A stretch of 8,535 bases of DNA from Bacillota bacterium (GCA_012512605.1 JAAZDX010000024.1:1-8535); one strand, 5' to 3'; numbered from the stretch's first letter, positions 1 through 6,584 are shown. Notes: generated from the letters alone by a model not told the origin. Numbers and translations are program-made.

Positions 1-50
1 CCTTGCTAAGTATTAAGTATACATCAGTGCTAACCCTATTTTTCCCCCTA

Positions 51-92
51 ATTATTGCAAAAAAGTTGGTTGCATCTTCGCAACCAACTTTT
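51..92 (-). terminator. Intrinsic terminator ending the nfeD-floA operon
   Basis: A perfect 13-base-pair stem is formed by AAAAGTTGGTTGC (92-80 on the minus strand), a 6-base loop GAAGAT, and GCAACCAACTTTT (73-61). The T run continues two bases past the stem before GCAATAAT. It lies about 45 bases after the stop of the hypothetical gene. On the plus strand the stem's own TTTT is followed by GGC, so it may work weakly in that direction too, but no plus-strand gene ends here. Bases 1-50 beyond it show no gene or signal that I can support. Confidence 0.9.
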
Positions 93-135
93 GGCTTCCC
101 GCTCTTCATCCCGCAGACCGATCAATCTTTTCATC

Positions 136-639
136 TCACAAACGACGCCGCCAAGGAGCGCTCCGAAAATCCGGCCGGGGCAAGACATGCGCCAAGATAA
201 GAGCATCGTAAAACCTGGTATTGTCAATCCCCCGCCCGGCGGGGTCTTCTAACTTCACGGCTTCATCGGCGTCTGTATAATAGACGGCCCCAAGATCTTC
301 CTCCTCAAACCCATTCTCCTGGTTAAAGAGGCGGTCCCACTCCTCATCTGCCATCTTCTTCTCCTGTTCCTGTGGATGTCCCCAAAGGTTAGCAGGGGCC
401 ATCTTTCCATCAGAAGTCGACGGCAAATCTGTCTTCGCTTTTGGTAAGGCTTCAATCGGCTCCCTTTCCGCTTCCACCTCATCCATCAGAAAAGGAGGAA
501 AGGGTAGAGCGGGCGGAAGCGGCTGGCCCCCTTCTTTGCGGGGTTTAACCGGTCCCGAGGCTTTTTGTTCGGCCATCAGCTTTTCCAGGATATTGCTCAG
601 AACGGAAAACAATACGAATATAACCCAGATCCAACCCAT
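136..639 (-). CDS. Unrecognised membrane-anchored acidic protein in the floA operon
   Basis: I do not recognise a named family. The 167-residue product starts with one membrane segment (MGWIWVIFVLFSVLSNIL, residues 1-18). Next comes a basic, proline-rich stretch (PVKPRKEGG, LPPALPFPPF, about 30-50), a long acidic, probably disordered region (about 52-135), and a short C-terminal block FYDALILAHVLPRPDFRS followed by a basic end PWRRRL. The C-terminal block looks like a short helical motif that could bind a partner. I chose ATG at 639 because AGGAG lies 8 bases upstream; the in-frame GTG at 648 is only about 1 base from the same AGGAG and is unlikely. The gene begins 11 bases after floA, so the two are almost certainly co-transcribed, and an intrinsic terminator follows it. 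In Bacillus a small gene, yqfB, occupies the same place, but I cannot claim homology. A role with FloA/NfeD at the membrane is inference from context. Confidence 0.8.
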   Translation of the reverse strand: MGWIWVIFVLFSVLSNILEKLMAEQKASGPVKPRKEGGQPLPPALPFPPFLMDEVEAEREPIEALPKAKTDLPSTSDGKMAPANLWGHPQEQEKKMADEEWDRLFNQENGFEEEDLGAVYYTDADEAVKLEDPAGRGIDNTRFYDALILAHVLPRPDFRSAPWRRRL

Positions 640-650
640 CCAATCCACTC

Positions 651-1640
651 CTATTTTTTAATGTCATCGGTGGACTCGTTCACCTTTGGTCCCTTACCGA
701 TGGCATCGCGCATCGCCGTATCGGCCTGAATATTCTGGAGCTGGTAGTAATCCATTACCCCAATCTTTCCCGACCGTAGCGCTTCCGCTAAAGCCCGTGG
801 TACCTCGGCCTCGGCTTCCACTACGCGGGCCCGCATCTCTTGAACCTGCGCTTTCATCTCTTGCTCCCGCGCAAGCGCCGCAAACCGCCGTTCCGACGCT
901 TTCGCCTGCGCAATGTTCTTATCGGCCTCCGCTTGGTCGATCTGGAGTTTGGCTCCGATATTCCGGCCCACATCCACGTCGGCAATATCAATGGAGAGGA
1001 TCTCAAAGGCAGTTCCCGCATCCAGTCCCTTTTCCAATACGGTTTGGGAGATCCGGTCCGGATTTTCGAGAACATCTTTATGACTCTCCGCCGAGCCCAC
1101 GGTCGTAACAATCCCCTCTCCCACGCGGGCAATGATCGTGGCTTCACCGGCACCACCGACGAGGCGGTCAATATTAGCGCGGACGGTAACCCGGGCCTTC
1201 GCCTTCAGTTCAATTCCGTCTTTCGCTACCGCCGAGATCTCCGGGGTCTCGATCACCCGCGGATTAACACTCATCTGTACTGCTTCTAAGACGTTTCTTC
1301 CCGCCAGATCAATGGCCGCCGCCCGTTCAAAGGTTAAATTGATCTCTGCCCGTTGGGCCGCGATCAAAGCATCGATCACCCGGTCCACATTACCACCGGC
1401 TAAATAGTGGGCCTCCAGCTTATCCACGGTGGTCTCCAGTCCCGCTTTCTCCGCCTTGATCATCGGCAAAACAATCCGGGAAGGCGGAACCCTTCTTAAG
1501 CGCATGGCAAAGAGAGTCCAGATCCGGATGTTCACCCCGGCCGCCAGGGCAGAAATCCATAAGCCAACCGGAATAAAATTAAAGAAGAGAAGCACGAAAA
1601 CGACCACCAAAGCTAAACCAAAGAGGGAGAATAGTTCCAT
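651..1640 (-). CDS. floA: Flotillin-like membrane-microdomain protein FloA
   Basis: The 329-residue product matches FloA (YqfA) of Bacillus, which is about 331 residues, along its whole length. It has an N-terminal hydrophobic hairpin (about 5-36), then NIRIWTLFAMRLRRVPPS (37-54), an SPFH/PHB-like domain (EINLTFERAAAIDLAGRNVLEAVQ; VNPRVIETPEISAVAKDGIELK; ARVTVRANIDRLVGGAGEATIIARVGEGIV) and an EA-rich coiled coil (about 235-285) ending PRALAEALRSGKIGVMDYY. FloA assembles into static membrane foci that recruit and organise membrane proteins and influence fluidity. It lies downstream of nfeD in the usual order; the two are functional partners in many bacteria. The start is ATG, directly after two in-frame TGA codons, with GGGG about 9 bases upstream. 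The stop is TAG, and 11 bases separate it from the next gene. Confidence 0.97.
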   Translation of the reverse strand: MELFSLFGLALVVVFVLLFFNFIPVGLWISALAAGVNIRIWTLFAMRLRRVPPSRIVLPMIKAEKAGLETTVDKLEAHYLAGGNVDRVIDALIAAQRAEINLTFERAAAIDLAGRNVLEAVQMSVNPRVIETPEISAVAKDGIELKAKARVTVRANIDRLVGGAGEATIIARVGEGIVTTVGSAESHKDVLENPDRISQTVLEKGLDAGTAFEILSIDIADVDVGRNIGAKLQIDQAEADKNIAQAKASERRFAALAREQEMKAQVQEMRARVVEAEAEVPRALAEALRSGKIGVMDYYQLQNIQADTAMRDAIGKGPKVNESTDDIKK

Positions 1641-1643
1641 TCA

Positions 1644-1682
1644 TCAACACCCCATTCCATTTTTATCAATCAGAAACCACAT
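1644..1682 (-). CDS. Possible 12-codon leader ORF before floA
   Basis: In the 167-base gap between nfeD and floA, an ATG with AGAGG 5 bases upstream starts a reading frame MWFLIDKNGMGC that ends in TGA. A second TGA follows in the same frame, and then comes the floA ATG. The ribosome-binding site here is better placed than that of floA, so it could feed ribosomes to floA by reinitiation. Such a short frame can arise by chance; no homologue is known to me. The rest of the gap shows no clear hairpin or promoter. Confidence 0.22.
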   Translation of the reverse strand: MWFLIDKNGMGC

Positions 1683-1807
1683 AATTACCTCTACCGGATC
1701 TTTCCCCAAGAATTTGGATTTGGCAAAATAGTCCTTCGTCCGTTAAAGCAGGGGATAAATCCATCGTCATGAATTATGCGTTTCGTTAGCCAGCCCCATT
1801 GGTAATT

Positions 1808-3163
1808 TTACCCTTCGCTACGCACTAATATTCTCCTGCCCTCAATCGCAATGACTTTCACCTTTTGACCCACCGGAATAAAGGCTCCCTCGGAAACCAC
1901 ATCCAACCGCTTGCCATCAGCCATCTCAATCACACCGGACGGACGCAGCTGATGAACGACAACCCCCACTTCTCCCAAATATTGCTCGAAAGTTGGCACC
2001 GCCGAGTAACCCTTTTCTTTTTCCGCCGCCGTCTTTAAAACAATACGATTCATAAAGGAACTACTCTTGAGGTACTGGAAGACCAGGGAAACCAGGAAGA
2101 AAGACCAGGTAAGGGCGATCGCCAAAGCAGCAACACCCTGCCCGCTTGAAGCGTAGGATAAAATGATGCTACCTCCCATCGAGGTTAAACCGAAAATCCC
2201 GGCCAAGCCAAAACCCGGTAGGAAAAAGGCTTCCATCACTAGTAAGACGAGACCAAGGAAGAAAAGGAAGATCACCTCCATCCCGGCCAATCCGGAAAAC
2301 ATACGTGCCCCAAAAAATAAGAACAAAGAGATGATGCCGATAATCCCGGCCACCCCAAACCCGGCGGTAAAAACTTCAATAATCAACGCGGTAAAACCAA
2401 TGGTTAGCAAGAGCGGACTGATCACCGGATCGGTTAAAAACCGGACCAAGCTCTCCACGGGAGTCTGTTTAACATATACCGTCGTTAAATCCTCGAACCC
2501 CAGCGCAACAATGGCTTCATTTAGATTCTCCGCCATTAAATCGGCATAATTATACTTTAAAGCCTCACGGGCCGTTAACGCAAGGATCTCACCTTTGGCC
2601 ACGACCCCTTCGACTTCGACCTCTGGATCAACCATTGCCTCGGCGATCAATGGATCAAGCTCGACCCCCCGGCGTTGGGCGCGGGCCTCAGCAACCGCGC
2701 GGAACATTTTCCGAAAGGCCGCGGTCGTTTTTTCCGGAGCGGGCGTGCCATCGGCGACTAAGGGTTGGGACGCACCAAGCACTCCGTCGGAGGAGATCAC
2801 GAGCCGGTTACCGCATAAAGCAATGTAGGCCCCGGCTGAGATCGCACGCCCTTCAACAAAAACCTCCACCGGAATCTTCGACTTGCTGATCGCGTCCCCA
2901 ATTTCCGTCATGGAATCGGCATACCCGCCAAAAGTTTTTAGAACCAAAATAATCCCCTTGGCCTGTCGCTGCTGGGCTTCGGCCAATGCCCGCATAATAA
3001 AATCGGCCGTCCCGCCAGAAATGTTTCCTTCCAAAGGGATGATATAAAGTAAATCCGTCTCCCCGTCACCGACGTTTCGATAAGAAAAGACGGTAACTAT
3101 CAAGGCAATAATCAGAAGAATAACCGTGAACGGACTAATTTTAATGAATCTTTTCCGTTTCAC
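1808..3163 (-). CDS. nfeD: NfeD/ClpP-class membrane serine protease (YqeZ-like)
   Basis: The 451-residue protein is a full-length NfeD1b-type protein. It has an N-terminal membrane segment (about 12-28), an extracytoplasmic ClpP/SppA-like protease domain (about 38-230), several membrane helices between about 247 and 362, and a C-terminal OB-fold NfeD domain (about 390-450: YLGEVGVVVHQLRPSGVIEM, GQKVKVIAIEGRRILV). S109 in GRAISAGAYIAL fits the catalytic serine; K145 or K152 is the likely general base of a Ser-Lys dyad. The stretch KTFGGYADSM (76-85) takes the place of the usual TPGG motif, with F for P. NfeD proteins are encoded beside flotillin/stomatin-type proteins, their likely partners or substrates, and floA follows here. 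The start is GTG with AAGGGGGG 7 bases upstream. The gene opens a second transcription unit after the rpsU terminator. Confidence 0.94.
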   Translation of the reverse strand: MKRKRFIKISPFTVILLIIALIVTVFSYRNVGDGETDLLYIIPLEGNISGGTADFIMRALAEAQQRQAKGIILVLKTFGGYADSMTEIGDAISKSKIPVEVFVEGRAISAGAYIALCGNRLVISSDGVLGASQPLVADGTPAPEKTTAAFRKMFRAVAEARAQRRGVELDPLIAEAMVDPEVEVEGVVAKGEILALTAREALKYNYADLMAENLNEAIVALGFEDLTTVYVKQTPVESLVRFLTDPVISPLLLTIGFTALIIEVFTAGFGVAGIIGIISLFLFFGARMFSGLAGMEVIFLFFLGLVLLVMEAFFLPGFGLAGIFGLTSMGGSIILSYASSGQGVAALAIALTWSFFLVSLVFQYLKSSSFMNRIVLKTAAEKEKGYSAVPTFEQYLGEVGVVVHQLRPSGVIEMADGKRLDVVSEGAFIPVGQKVKVIAIEGRRILVRSEG

Positions 3164-3283
3164 CCCACAGCCCCCCTTTTCTTTTCCCCTCTACACGTTA
3201 AACAAACAATGCATGCTTAAAAAGGCATAAGGTTTTTGCGCTCATTCCAAAACTATAGTGAAGTCGTAACTAAAACAAATATA

Positions 3284-3297
3284 CGTTTACTTAAACG
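3284..3297. promoter_or_regulatory. 14-base palindrome upstream of nfeD, possible operator
   Basis: CGTTTA, two bases CT, and its exact complement TAAACG form a perfect 6+6 inverted repeat in the otherwise AT-rich gap between the rpsU terminator and nfeD. It overlaps the -10 element of the candidate ECF promoter, a position suited to a repressor site. No factor can be named from the sequence. Confidence 0.35.
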
Positions 3298-3320
3298 ATG
3301 CAAACTGCAAAATAGTTTCC
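3294..3320 (-). promoter_or_regulatory. Possible ECF-sigma (SigW-like) promoter for nfeD-floA
   Basis: On the minus strand GGAAAC (3320-3315) is followed after 17 bases by CGTT (3297-3294). This resembles the AAC -35 and CGT -10 elements of ECF promoters such as SigW. In Bacillus subtilis the orthologous yqeZ-yqfA operon is SigW-controlled, which is why I looked for it. A housekeeping-like alternative, TATAGT at 3257-3252 with a poor -35, lies downstream. Either would leave a leader of roughly 80-130 bases before nfeD. The match is short, so confidence is low. Confidence 0.3.
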
Positions 3321-3340
3321 CGTATTAAGTTATCATTATG

Positions 3341-3380
3341 AAAAATAGCAAAAAGGTCCACCCGATCGCGGGTGGACCTT
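3341..3380 (-). terminator. Intrinsic terminator after rpsU
   Basis: On the minus strand AAGGTCCACCC (3380-3370), a 6-base loop GCGATC, and the exact complement GGGTGGACCTT (3363-3353) form an 11-base-pair stem. It is followed by TT, then GC and ATTTTT with an intervening T, giving a T-rich tail to 3341. It begins 9 bases after the bS21 stop. On the plus strand no T-tract follows the stem, so it acts for the minus strand. It separates the rpsU transcript from nfeD. Confidence 0.92.
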
Positions 3381-3389
3381 GACAGACCA

Positions 3390-3572
3390 TTAGGAAAATT
3401 TCCTCTTTTTCTTTCGGGCGGCTTCCGACTTCTTCTTCCGTCGTACGCTGGGCTTATCATAATGCTCCCGTCTTCTAACTTCCGCCAGGATCCCTGAGCG
3501 CTGACACTGTCGCTTAAACCGGCGCAGGGCACTATCTAGGGATTCGTTTTTCCCGATCTTGACTTCGGCCAC
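3390..3572 (-). CDS. rpsU: 30S ribosomal protein bS21
   Basis: The 60-residue, very basic protein is a full-length bS21, a small late-assembling protein of the 30S subunit near the mRNA exit site that affects initiation. Recognisable segments are the N-terminal AEVKIGKNESLDSALRRFKRQCQ region (residues 2-24), RSGILAEVRRREHYDKPS (25-42) and the lysine/arginine-rich tail RRKKKSEAARKKKRK (44-58). The start is GTG, with a strong GGGGAGGG ribosome-binding region 9-12 bases upstream. The gene has its own consensus promoter upstream and an intrinsic terminator right after its stop, so it can be a single-gene transcript as well as the last gene of the mtaB-HIT unit. In Bacillus and many Clostridia yqeY follows rpsU; here it is missing and nfeD comes next. 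Confidence 0.97.
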   Translation of the reverse strand: MAEVKIGKNESLDSALRRFKRQCQRSGILAEVRRREHYDKPSVRRKKKSEAARKKKRKFS

Positions 3573-3648
3573 GATCTACTTCCCTCCCCTCGCTGCCCAC
3601 ATAACTCCACAGGCAAATAGAGTCCAACAACAAACATATTAAGATATA

Positions 3649-3677
3649 ATTATACTACATCTTTAGCAATACGTCAA
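3649..3677 (-). promoter_or_regulatory. Strong housekeeping sigma promoter for rpsU
   Basis: On the minus strand TTGACG (3677-3672) is followed by a 17-base spacer and a perfect TATAAT (3654-3649). The -35 box begins at the first base after the TGA stop of the HIT gene. Transcription would start near 3642, leaving a leader of about 70 bases before the bS21 start codon. The match to the sigma-A/sigma-70 consensus is 11 of 12 with ideal spacing, so bS21 can be made independently of the upstream genes. Confidence 0.85.
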
Positions 3678-4022
3678 TCAACCGGGAGGCCACGCGAGCT
3701 CTCGACCGCTCAGCAAATGAAGATGAAGATGGGGGACAGATTCTCCAGCATGGGCACCACGGTTAATCACCACACGAAAACCATCTTTTGCATCCGCTTC
3801 CCCCATAAGCTGCTGAATTGCAGAAAATAGTGCTGCGGTCAATTGCGGTGCTGTGGGAAGCTGTGGATCCATCACACTACTGATGTGTTTCTTTGGAATC
3901 AACAAAATATGTCGAGGGGCCACCGGATTAATATCCTTAAACGCCAAAACTTCTTCCGTTTCCAAAAGAATCTGCGCGGGAATTTCTTTCCGGACAATTT
4001 GGCAAAAAATACAGTCAGTCAC
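3678..4022 (-). CDS. HIT-family nucleotide-binding protein (HINT-type hydrolase)
   Basis: The 114-residue protein is a complete histidine-triad protein. It has the N-terminal CIFC motif (C4, C7), KDINPVAPRHILLIPKKH (29-46), NRGAHAGESVPHLHLHLL with the triad histidines H98, H100 and H102, and ends shortly after in the usual W (W111). C4, C7, H46 and H98 could form the zinc site seen in many HINT proteins. HIT proteins of this branch hydrolyse purine nucleoside phosphoramidates; the physiological substrate in bacteria is not settled. The start is GTG with GGGAGG 8 bases upstream. It lies 87 bases after mtaB and before rpsU, a neighbourhood common in Clostridia. Its stop codon directly abuts the -35 box of the rpsU promoter. 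Confidence 0.93.
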   Translation of the reverse strand: MTDCIFCQIVRKEIPAQILLETEEVLAFKDINPVAPRHILLIPKKHISSVMDPQLPTAPQLTAALFSAIQQLMGEADAKDGFRVVINRGAHAGESVPHLHLHLLSGRELAWPPG

Positions 4023-4109
4023 CTTTCAACCTCCCTTCCCCATGTTCAATTTCGACAAGCAGAAGAAATATCCTTTTTTCCAACAGATTATTCATCAGCT
4101 AAACGCGAT

Positions 4110-5492
4110 TCACGACGCGATAACCACCCCGGTCAACGGCTCCCGGTCGGCCCGCACGATCCTGGCGTGGAGCAGGGTGTTCGGCTCTTGCGCCTCTTTC
4201 ACCTGTACCCGCAGATACTCCCGGGCAAACCCTTCCCCATAGCCGTCCCGGTTAGTCTCTTCAATTAACACCTCTACCACCTGGTCAAGGAAGAGCTCCC
4301 GGTAGGCTTTGGCCAGGTCACGGGCGATCGCTTCCGCTCTTTTCACCCGTTCTTCCTTTACCCGTCGTGGTAAATGCTCTTTCATCTGTGCTGCTTTCGT
4401 CCCTTGCCGCAAGGAATAGGGGAAAATGTGGACCCGGGCAAAGCCCACGGCTTGGATAAAATTTAACGTCTCGATAAAGTCAGCTTCGGTCTCCCCGGGA
4501 AAACCGACCATCAAATCGGTGGTCAACGCCAAACCGGGGCGACCGTTCCGCAGTAGGGAAACGAGGCCAGCATAATCATCGGGAGAGTAATCTCTGTTCA
4601 TCAAGGAAAGCACTTTTCTGCTACCACTTTGCAGAGGAATATGCAAATGGTTACAGAGTAATGTCGAGGATAAAACCACCTCCATCAGCTGTGGAGTAAA
4701 ATCACTCGGGTCAACCGATCCTAACCGCAAACGCCATTTTGTATCCGCCCCGCCCCACTTCTGTTCAATCTGCGTTAATAGTGTAGCCAAATCCGTCTCA
4801 AGGTCAATCCCATAATGACCTAAGTGAATCCCGACCAAGACAATCTCTTTATAACCTAAAGCCAGAAGCCGTTCAATCTCCTTCATCACCTGCGCCGAAG
4901 GAAGACTACGGACCGGTCCGCGGGCAAAGGGAATCTTACAGTAACTACAGTAGGATTGGCAACCATCCTGTATCTTAAGAAAAGCACGGGTTTGGCCGGA
5001 AAATTCCGGGGTGAAAACCGCAAAGCCGTCCGCCTCCGCCCAAGAAAGCACCCGATTCTTACGGTTAAACGGTAATTCTTCCTCTAGCATCTGAAAAAGA
5101 CGGTCCCGTCCTGCCACCCCGACCACCAGATCCACCTCCGGCAGTGCGGCCAATACCTCCGCACTGGTCTGCGCAAAACAACCAGTCACTACCAAGTAAG
5201 CGTCGGGATGCTTCCGCTTCACTCTTCTTATCAGTTGCTTTGCTTTCCGTTCGGCTTCCTTCGTCACGGTACAGGTATTGATCACATAAATGGCCGCTGG
5301 TTCGTTAAAAGCCACCACTTCATAACCATGTTCCCGACTTTCCGTGATTAAACCCTCGGTGTCAAACTGATTAACCTTGCACCCCAATGTATAGAAGGCA
5401 ATCTTTGTCGCTGGGCGTTGCCCTTCGTTTTCTGTCTTTTCTTCCACTTTCCCGATCTTCGTCATAATCAATTTTCCCCTCCGTCTGCCCAT
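4110..5492 (-). CDS. mtaB: tRNA t6A37 methylthiotransferase MtaB (radical SAM)
   Basis: MtaB converts t6A at position 37 of ANN-decoding tRNAs to ms2t6A using two iron-sulfur clusters and S-adenosylmethionine. The 460-residue product shows the three N-terminal cluster cysteines C38 (TLGCKVNQ), C74 (NTCTVT) and C105 (TGCFAQ). The radical-SAM CxxxCxxC follows at C178-C182-C185 (GCQSYCSYC, then IPFARGPVRS). Later come HIPLQSGS (284-291) and TTDLMVGFPGETE (324-336), and a C-terminal TRAM-like region from about 400. GCKVN at the N-terminus and FARGPVRS separate MtaB from MiaB and RimO. Two starts are possible: ATG at 5492 with GAGG 5 bases upstream, and ATG at 5465 with AGGGG about 10 bases upstream. 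Either gives a charged N-terminal extension of roughly 20-30 residues before the KIAFYTLGC core, compared with Bacillus YqeV. Position upstream of a HIT gene and rpsU is conserved in Firmicutes. Confidence 0.95.
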   Translation of the reverse strand: MGRRRGKLIMTKIGKVEEKTENEGQRPATKIAFYTLGCKVNQFDTEGLITESREHGYEVVAFNEPAAIYVINTCTVTKEAERKAKQLIRRVKRKHPDAYLVVTGCFAQTSAEVLAALPEVDLVVGVAGRDRLFQMLEEELPFNRKNRVLSWAEADGFAVFTPEFSGQTRAFLKIQDGCQSYCSYCKIPFARGPVRSLPSAQVMKEIERLLALGYKEIVLVGIHLGHYGIDLETDLATLLTQIEQKWGGADTKWRLRLGSVDPSDFTPQLMEVVLSSTLLCNHLHIPLQSGSRKVLSLMNRDYSPDDYAGLVSLLRNGRPGLALTTDLMVGFPGETEADFIETLNFIQAVGFARVHIFPYSLRQGTKAAQMKEHLPRRVKEERVKRAEAIARDLAKAYRELFLDQVVEVLIEETNRDGYGEGFAREYLRVQVKEAQEPNTLLHARIVRADREPLTGVVIAS

Positions 5493-5579
5493 TCTTTCCT
5501 CATTCCAATGGGCTTTGGCCGTTATGCATGAACATACATTTCAAATATCCGCTTGCACTCGTCACTAACCACATGGCAC

Positions 5580-6584
5580 TTAGCTCGTCTGCTCCCCGCT
5601 TTCTTCCGCCTCTAAATCCAACAGATACACTGACCTTTTGAGCACCCGGTTATAAGCCGTCCAGTTTCCCTCTTTGCCCGGATGTTGGCGGAGGGCTTCC
5701 CGAAACTTTGCCGCCTCCGCATCCATATGGTCGGCATGATGGAGTAAACAGGCTTCCAAAAGCACCGGTTGAACCGGAGAACCCCATTCCAGTTCACCGT
5801 GGTGGCTAAGGATGAGATGAAGAAGGGGCATTTTAAAAGTCAACGGGAAAGCATCTTCCCCTTTGGACGCCTGGATCGCCGCGATCGCCGTTTCCACCAT
5901 CTGAACACCCAACACAAGATGGCCGATCAATTTTCCTTGGTCCGTTCCTTCAATCGTCAGTTCGCCGGTGTACGAGTCCAATTTACCGATATCATGCAAT
6001 AAAGCGCCCGTCAGCAACAAATCCCGATTGGCCTCGGGATAAGAATCGGCCGCCGTTTGGCAAAGGGTAACCACACCAACGGTATGTTCCAACAATCCTC
6101 CCCGGTAAGCGTGGTGAATCCGCATGGCGCCAGGCGCGGACGTGAAACGCTGCCGAAACTCCTCAGCCCCAAAGAAATGATCCAAAAGCAAACGGTAGGC
6201 GTTTTGCTGTAATCCGCGCCTGGTTTCATCAACAACAGCCCACAGTTTCTCCAACCGCGGGCCAGAGATTCCCGGTACAAAAACGGCCGGATCGTACTCC
6301 CCTTCCCGGCAGACTTGGAAGAACGGTTCACGTCCGTTGGCTTCCAGCTGGAGAGTGCCGTTAAAACTCTTGGCTACCGCCTGCAAGCGGATGACTTTGC
6401 CCTTTTGTAATTGGTTAAAGGCCGGTTCTGTGATCTCCCAAACCTTCAAAGCAATCTCCCCACTGCGGTCTCCGACCCTTAGTGCCGCAAAAGGGCTCCC
6501 GTTGCGCGCGACCCGCCATTGGCTATCTAATACAAGATAAGTTCCGGAAATGCTTCCCTCTTTTACTATTTCCTTAACCTCCAT
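5580..6584 (-). CDS. YhaM-like 3'-5' exoribonuclease (OB-fold plus HD domain)
   Basis: The 334-residue product has an N-terminal OB-fold-like nucleic-acid-binding region (about 10-90, with PFAALRVGDRSGEIALKVWE) followed by an HD phosphohydrolase domain. Metal-binding candidates are visible: H167 in LLEHT, the H197-D198 pair in GALLHDIGKL, H222 in IGHL, H261-H262 in LSHHGELEWGSP, and D285 in LHHADHMDA. This architecture and the SHHGE-GSP and D-x-x-DA motifs match YhaM of Bacillus and its relatives, a 3'-5' exoribonuclease involved in RNA turnover. The usual length is about 310-320 residues, so this one is complete. ATG is supported by a GGGGG run 7 bases upstream. It lies 39 bases after lptA and 87 bases before mtaB, all codirectional, and may be read with the Lpt genes. 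I infer RNA degradation as its role; no link to the envelope is shown by the sequence itself. Confidence 0.85.
   Translation of the reverse strand: MEVKEIVKEGSISGTYLVLDSQWRVARNGSPFAALRVGDRSGEIALKVWEITEPAFNQLQKGKVIRLQAVAKSFNGTLQLEANGREPFFQVCREGEYDPAVFVPGISGPRLEKLWAVVDETRRGLQQNAYRLLLDHFFGAEEFRQRFTSAPGAMRIHHAYRGGLLEHTVGVVTLCQTAADSYPEANRDLLLTGALLHDIGKLDSYTGELTIEGTDQGKLIGHLVLGVQMVETAIAAIQASKGEDAFPLTFKMPLLHLILSHHGELEWGSPVQPVLLEACLLHHADHMDAEAAKFREALRQHPGKEGNWTAYNRVLKRSVYLLDLEAEESGEQTS

Noticed and set aside
2163..2549. Lysine-rich plus-strand frame opposite nfeD
   Set aside because: The apparent lysine/proline richness is the complement of the hydrophobic membrane helices of NfeD.
3252..3257. TATAGT as a housekeeping -10 box for nfeD
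   Set aside because: No acceptable -35 box at 16-18 bases (the best are weak TTTGTT-like matches); kept only as an alternative to the ECF-like candidate.
3287..3532. Open frame of 81 codons overlapping rpsU on the same strand
   Set aside because: It runs out of frame through bS21 and then through the terminator hairpin, with no family resemblance; it is a shadow of rpsU.
4103..4120. CGCG-flanked partial inverted repeat at the mtaB stop
   Set aside because: Only four self-complementary bases on each side, with no T-tract following; not a terminator.
3843..4268. Plus-strand frames across the HIT gene and the mtaB end
   Set aside because: They lie opposite two confidently identified genes and show no recognisable motifs.
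5524..5539. Imperfect palindrome ATGCATGAACATACAT between the HD gene and mtaB
   Set aside because: Only a 2-base loop with one G:T pair, no T-tract and no promoter nearby; likely chance.
5505..5579. 24-codon frame in the gap between the HD exoribonuclease and mtaB (ATG at about 5575)
   Set aside because: No Shine-Dalgarno sequence lies before its ATG, it has no recognisable features, and short frames like this are expected by chance.
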